NCBI GenBank assembly: GCA_032622095.1
Contig: CP136067.1
Coordinates: 176,486,556 to 176,550,555 of the forward strand
Direction of reading: 5' to 3'
From: Siphonodentalium dalli
Taxonomy: Eukaryota > Mollusca > Scaphopoda > Gadilida > Siphonodentaliidae
Length of the DNA stretch: 64,000 bases
Of this stretch, positions 59,119 to 64,000 are shown in pieces. The notes under the pieces are model-generated. The model saw only the letters and a list, made by a program, of their open reading frames with translations. It did not search any database and had not been told where the DNA came from. Position 1 is the stretch's first letter; every line of letters begins with the position of its first letter. A program made the translations under genes and the position numbers.

Positions 59119-59874
59119 ATGCACGGGTGCCATTTGTGCGGGAAGATATTATCGAAGAACTACAATCTACAAAGACATAAGAATAGTAAACACGGAGTTA
59201 TGTCAGGAACATCATCGAATAACGATACCTTCGGTCGATACGAAGATACTGCGTATGATCGAGAAACGGATATAGATTCGGACGAAGATGAACGGGAAAT
59301 GATATCAGCTAAGAATAGTAAACACGAAGTTATGTCAGGAACACCGTCGAAGAACGATGTACTCAGTCAATACGAAGATACTGAGTAAGATCTAGAAACG
59401 GATATAGATTCCGACGAAGATGAACAGGAAATGATATCAGATTCGTCAGATAATAGCTTCGCCGGTAGTAGTGCGGTAATCGGCTGTAAGAAAGCTGCGA
59501 AATGTGTCAACGAGATGGATACATTCAAAAGTATGTTTCAACGCGTTAGCAACGGCGCGGAAGCGATGGCAGAGTGGTCAGATAAAGTTGATCAACTAAT
59601 GAAAGAAGAGAGCATGCCGGAAGAAGAGGCCGAGGAAAAAGCTCAACTAGAATTCATCGACACAGATTTTGAACTCTTTCTCAAAAGTTACAAACGATTG
59701 ATAGAATACCAGCATCGATTGAAAACATCGCCCATACATAACACTATCATGAAGAAAATGGTCAAGCTGACAAAACTCGGATATAATAATGAATGGGCTG
59801 CGGATGAAGCGATGAGAAAATTCAAGAAACTCTTAGAAATAAATCTAAAGGTTGAAGAGTCAGACGATGATTAA
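59119..59874 (+). pseudogene. C2H2 zinc-finger protein with acidic repeats, one nonsense codon
   Basis: ATG 59119 starts a frame with a C2H2 finger at once (CHLCGKILSKNYNLQRH + KNSKH; Cys-x2-Cys-x12-His-x4-His). Then come two units of about 46-48 codons, each with NSKHxVMSGTxSxND, a tyrosine-GAT stretch and an acidic DIDSDEDE run. In the second unit TAT has become TAA (59386-59388). The same frame continues to 59874: ISDSSDNSFAG, then a helical region (EAMAEWSDKVDQLMKEES, ELFLKSYKRLIEYQHRLKTS, PIHNTIMKKMVKLT) and an acidic end. The Y-K...PIH-x4-K...-helix C-terminus is like that of an unnamed C2H2 family I recall from invertebrate genomes. AATAAA overlaps 59880-59885. Either a recent pseudogene or a polymorphic/sequencing stop. 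Confidence 0.6.
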
Positions 59875-59879
59875 ATTTT

Positions 59880-59885
59880 AATAAA
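59880..59885 (+). terminator. Poly(A) signal AATAAA
   Basis: Five bases lie between the TAA stop of the zinc-finger gene and this hexamer. Confidence 0.55.
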
Positions 59886-59945
59886 CTTCATCAAACTGTT
59901 ATTATCGACTTCGTTATATATTCATATTGGGGTGGGAGCCAAGAT

Positions 59946-60648
59946 GGTTGACTTGCTCTTTTTCCTTCTCCTCATTTGCTCACTTGCTCTTTTCCCCCTC
60001 TCCTCACTTGCTCACTTGCTCTTTTTCCCTCTCCTCACTTGCTCTTTTTCCCTCACCTCACTTGCTCTTATTCCCTCTCCCCACATGCTCACTTGCTCTT
60101 TTTCCCCTCTCCTCACTTGCTCACTTGCTCTTTTTCCCTCTTCTCACTTGCTCTTTTTCCCTCTCCTCACTTGCTCACTTGCTATTTTCCCCTTGCTCTT
60201 TTGCTCTTTTCCACATGCCCACTTGCTCTTTTTCCCTTGGTCTTTTGCTCTTTTTCACTTGCTCACTTGCTCTTTTCCCCTCTCCTCACTTGCTCATTTG
60301 CTCTTTTCTTTTTCCTTCATCTCACTTGCTCTTATTCCCCTCTCCTCAATTGCTCACTTGCTCTTTTTCCCCTGTCCTCACTTGCTCTTTTTCCCTCTCC
60401 TCACTAGCTCACTTGCTCTTTTCCCCTTGCTCTTTTGATCTTTTTCCCTTGCTCACTTGCTCTTTTTCCCTTCGTCGTTTGCTCTTTTGCTCTTTTTCAC
60501 TTGCTCACTTGCTCTTTTCCCTCTCCTCACTTGCTCATTTGTTCTTTTTCACTTGCTCACTTCCTCCTTTCCCTCTCCTCACTTGCCCCTTTGCTCTTTT
60601 CCCCTCGCCTCACTTGCTCAGTTGGTCTTTCCCCCTCTCTATTTAATC
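59946..60648 (+). repeat. ~700-bp pyrimidine-biased satellite
   Basis: Degenerate units built from CACTTGCTCTTTTTCCCTCT and TCCTCACTTGCT. The plus strand is overwhelmingly C and T with few A and G. Three overlapping frames stay open because of the base bias. Not coding. Confidence 0.9.
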
Positions 60649-60654
60649 TTTTCT

Positions 60655-60895
60655 CGATTTTAATTTTTGTTTTATGTTTAAATTTTTGAATAATTTAGAA
60701 TTTTTTGAAGTTTTTGGAAAATTAGATTTTTTGAAAGTTTTTGGAATTTGATTGTTTTTTTGAAAGTTTTGGAAATTTTGAAATTTGTTTTTGATTTTTG
60801 AAATTTTTGAAATTTTTGAAATTTTTTGAATTTTCGAAATTTTTGAAATTTTTGAACTTTTGAACTTTTTCATTTTTTCATTTTTTTTTTTTAAA
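60655..60895. repeat. TTTTTGAAA simple repeat
   Basis: Degenerate TTTTTGAAATTTTTGAA units with interruptions follow the previous satellite without a gap. Confidence 0.85.
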
Positions 60896-60904
60896 GAATA
60901 AAGT

Positions 60905-61312
60905 TTTTCACTGCGAGTGTCACTTTAACATTCATCCACAGTGTGTGCCGTGTGTCACCTTAACAATCATCCACAGTGAGTGCCTAGTGTCCCTTTAAAT
61001 TCACTTTATGAGTACCGAGTGTCCCTTTAACAATCATCCACAGTGAGTGCCGAGTGTCACTTTAACAATCATCCACAGTGAGTGCCTAGTGTCACTTTAA
61101 AACAATCATCGACAGTGCGTGCCTAGTGTCCCTTTTTAAATTCACTTTATGAATACCGAGTGTCCCTTTAACAATCATCCACAGTGAGTGCCGAGTGTCA
61201 CTTTAACAATCATCCACAGTGAGTGCCTAGTGTCACTTTAACAATCATCTACAGTGGGTGCCTAGTTTCCCTTTAAATTCACATTATGAGTACCGAGTGT
61301 CACTTTAACATT
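60905..61312. repeat. ~35-bp tandem repeat with higher-order structure
   Basis: The basic unit is TGAGTGCCGAGTGTCACTTT + AACAATCATCCACAG. Some units have CCTAGTGTCCCTTTAAATTC + ACTTTATGAGTACC instead, in a repeating order, so the array has a higher-order period of a few units. Confidence 0.85.
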
Positions 61313-61463
61313 CAAGACTGAAGCTACTGTTCATCAAGGTCCTCACGTAATATACATGTAGATAATATTCCGTTCATTATACGCGGGTGGACCGAAAGTG
61401 GTGCGGTACAGAACAGGTTCATCCAGCACCTGACCTCAAATAGGTCATGACCTATGATGATCT

Positions 61464-61968
61464 AGGTCAAACTCTCTAGACTGACCCAACTGGGGTACTG
61501 CAGAGAATATAGGTCAAACTCTCTAGACTGACCCAACTGGGGTACTGCAGAGAATATAGGTCAAACTCTCTAGACTGACCCAACTGGGGTACTGCAGAGA
61601 ATATAGGTCAAACTGTCTAGACTGATACCAACTGGGGTACTGCAGAGAATATAGGTCAAACTGTCTAGACTGATACCAACTGGGGTACTGCAGAGAATAT
61701 AGGTCAAACTGTCTTGACTGATACCAACTGGGGTACTGCAGAGAATATAGGTCAAACTGTCTAGACTGATACCAACTGGGGTACTGCAGGGAATATAGGT
61801 CAAACTGTCTAGACTGATACCAACTGGGGTACTGCAGGGAATATAGGTCAAACTGTCTAGACTGATACCAACTGGGGTACTGCAGAGAATATAGGTCAAA
61901 CTGTCTAGACTGATACCAACTGGGGTACTGCAGAGAATATAGGTCAAACTGTCTAGACTGATAACAAC
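61464..61968. repeat. 47/48-bp tandem repeat, about 10 units
   Basis: Unit AGGTCAAACTGTCTAGACTG + ATACCAACTGGGGTACTGCA + GAGAATAT. The first units are 47 bp (ACCCAAC) and the later ones 48 bp (ATACCAAC). The 48-bp period keeps a 16-residue frame open on the minus strand, which is an artefact. Confidence 0.92.
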
Positions 61969-61979
61969 TGGGCGGGGTA

Positions 61980-62100
61980 TCATCACACAGAGCACACTAA
62001 TCCATGGCTCAAATTCATTCATTTGCTGCATATATATTCTGTTGAGTATAAAATGAGATGGCCCCATAAATAGGCGGATTTAGTGTACAATACCCCTTTA
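61980..62100. mobile_element. MITE family A, right arm only
   Basis: AATCCATGGCTCAAATTCAT to TTTAGTGTACAATACCCCTT matches the right arm. The left arm is missing and the 48-bp satellite ends where it should lie. Confidence 0.8.
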
Positions 62101-62184
62101 AAGACATATCATGGACTTATTCGCGTGCGTGAAACTTAGAACTTAGTATTCAGACGCTATGCGAACTGATGGACTGAAGCATTA

Positions 62185-62347
62185 TATAAGGATTAACTGT
62201 CATGTGGACTGTTTTTATGGAGATGTAACGGTGAGGTAAGTGGACATAACTTGTGTAAAACCCGAAGGGTTTTACATACAAGTTATGACCACTTACCTCA
62301 CCGTTACATCTCCATAAAAATAGTCCACATGACAGTTAATCCTTATA
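62185..62347. repeat. 163-bp near-perfect palindrome
   Basis: Arms of about 79 bp, starting TATAAGGATTAACTGTCATG, close on a GGGTTTTAC / GTAAAACCC stem tip with a 4-nt GAAG loop. Only a few mismatches are seen. Confidence 0.88.
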
Positions 62348-63370
62348 TTTATATACATTTAGCGAAAAAGCCACTTTTGTAAATTTATTTAAATCGAAAA
62401 GTGTATCGTGACAAGATCAGCCCAAAATACCCAATAGCACCCTTGGCAAAAGTTAATAGGAACAATTTCTCTTCATATTGAAACCCGATGATGTATTAAG
62501 TCAGTCCTGCGCGAGTCCAAATGCGCCCAAAACATTACGCGTTCGTCTTTCCGACCTAATGACGTATCGATTGTGTTATTAGCTTGGTGTTATGAGGCGT
62601 TGCGCATTCATCGAGAAATAACGGCAACTAGCCACGTGGGCGCCGACCAATCAGAATGCTGGATTTAGTGATGACAACACTTAGTGTGTAAATATACTGA
62701 GATAACCGAAAATCGACCGTAAAACTTCATAGAAAACATCGTCTGAACTTTGTTCAATTGTAAATACTTATAGACCGTGAGCTACCATGTGGCCACCCCC
62801 CCCCCCCCCCCGTGCGGTTTTTTGCCGACTATGTTTTTCCGATAGACGGATATATTTCACACATTTTTCTGCTTGTTTGCCAATCGGGCGTAGGGGCTTT
62901 TCAACAAACAACTGATTTTTTTGCGATAAAATCCTTATTGGTGGTAGGGGAAATATTTCTCTCAAAATTAATACTAAAACTATAGGTATCTTTTCAAACT
63001 CAGTTTCATTCGAACTGCATATAATAAGTGTCTGCATCGATAGCGTTACATGGGTACCTGACTCGATGTTTTTCTTAAAATGACACCGATGATATGATTT
63101 TTATTTATTTTGAAGATATATCTGAAAAAGTACAGTGTGTGAACTTACGCATGCATAACGCAATTAAACTATGAGCAATACCGATGTTTCCATGATTTTC
63201 AAAGAACAAAGATCAGGACAGTTTTCTATAACATTCCAGGAGCACATGGATGTATATAGGTAGTCAATATTCACATGTTTCGAGGCCATTAAATCCAAGA
63301 CGGCCGCCAAAATTGATATATCTGACCTGGTAAATTTTAATTCGCAATCACTCATGGAGTTTATGAGGTG
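62348..63370. other. Unassigned stretch with a C homopolymer
   Basis: 62700-62770 shares AAACATCGTCTGAACT-type sequence with 23600-23650. A run of about 17 C lies at 62795-62811 (not paired with a G end). No gene recognised. Confidence 0.4.
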
Positions 63371-63970
63371 TTAAAGGGGTACTGTACGCCATTTTCAATA
63401 AATTCCCGGTGATAACAACGATCTATTATCGATACTATATAGAAATATAAGTAATTTGAGTCGAAGATGTATTCTGTAAACGCTCAGGTTAATAGGCTAT
63501 CTTAAAATTTAATAATTTAAAAGTTAATAATTTAATATAAATTGATTTTATGGCTCCAGCCATAAAATGGCGTCTCTTAAAATTCGAATTTCCGTGTACA
63601 AAACGTAATCAAATTATAATTGAGGGATACCGGATTAGGAAAACAATTGCACACACGATCGTTTGAAACATTATGCTTATACGGGGAGAAAACCCAAGCC
63701 ATTCATTGACTAGTGACGGTACACTAACTTAAATGAGTATATGGGACTACTAACCATATAATATAATGTTTATTTGATTCATTTGGTTGAAAACTTTACA
63801 AAAATTACTCGACAACGACAATTTGTATTTTTGCATTCCGGTAAATTTGCCATCCGTAACAATACTTCGTACTCAACAAACTTTCAAAAAATTGAAAAGT
63901 TGTTACATTATTCTCCGACTCGGGGATTATAGAAACCAACAACAACATCTTGGGTACAGTACCCCTTTAA
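63371..63970. mobile_element. 600-bp element with TTAAAGGGGTACTGTAC ends
   Basis: TTAAAGGGGTACTGTAC at the left and GTACAGTACCCCTTTAA at the right match the outermost 17 bp of MITE family A, but the interior is different. It is a related but distinct non-autonomous element. TTAA at both edges may be the target duplication. Confidence 0.75.
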
Positions 63971-64000
63971 GTAGTGCGATGTGTCATTATATTGATAATT

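Noticed and set aside
59927-60689. Overlapping open frames of 68-239 codons in a Leu/Ser/Phe-rich region
   Set aside because: Three frames are open at once because the DNA is a pyrimidine-biased satellite without stop-codon composition. Not protein-like.
60905-61968. CRISPR-like regularly spaced repeats
   Set aside because: Units are contiguous or show higher-order repetition with no unique spacers, and the DNA is clearly eukaryotic.
61570-62067. 165-codon minus-strand frame with a 16-residue repeat
   Set aside because: It is the 48-bp satellite read in a frame that its period keeps open, running on into a MITE arm.

Overview
The window reads as nuclear DNA of an animal, most likely a marine invertebrate. 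It is AT-rich by eye and has no operons, no ribosome binding sites and almost no long reading frames. What coding sequence exists looks like single exons with splice acceptors, compact intronless cassettes, or wrecks of mobile-element genes. About 165-bp tandem units next to a TCCG microsatellite resemble, from memory, the pearl-type elements and 160-bp satellites described in bivalves, so a mollusc is a reasonable but unproven guess. I see no rRNA gene, intact tRNA gene or CRISPR array.

Layout. 1-8 kb: tandem repeats, several foldback MITEs (families A, B and D below), two copies of a pearl-like tandem element and the first copy of a ~500-bp dispersed repeat (C). 8.3-9.2 kb: a hAT-like element with an 8-bp target duplication. 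9.9-16.4 kb: second C copy, a large inverted-repeat-bounded segment holding one plausible exon (12294-12713) that is broken by a poly-G transposon, a 163-bp near-perfect palindrome, and a 752-bp TA-flanked transposon with 41-bp terminal inverted repeats counting the TA. 17.8-26 kb: more poly-G, foldback and hairpin elements. 26.1-31.4 kb: a 5.3-kb giant inverted repeat whose arms carry decayed, opposed copies of a protein family with nuclease-like DTD motifs and a cysteine-rich tail. 31.5-46 kb: MITEs, two facing tails of a non-LTR retrotransposon, two small multi-copy ORF families, a likely terminal exon (38773-39485) with its own poly(A) signal, and a 3.6-kb poly-G element that carries a SINE. 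46.6-53.3 and 54.4-57.9 kb: head-to-tail arrays of elements beginning ACTAGCAGG; the first array holds a GC-rich 454-bp multi-palindrome. 58.1-59.9 kb: two compact genes (tandem PC4-like domains; a C2H2 finger protein with one nonsense codon) that share a duplicated promoter module and have poly(A) signals at or just after the stop. 59.9-62 kb: four different satellites back to back. 62-64 kb: a long hairpin and MITE remnants.

Main result. Several insertions can be proved inside the window, because related uninterrupted copies of the target are also present. This gives target duplications of TA, 6 bp, 7 bp (four copies of one poly-G family) and 8 bp for four kinds of element. The most gene-like locus is the 58.1-59.9 kb two-gene cassette, whose compact architecture suggests a mobile or virus-derived origin (inference only).
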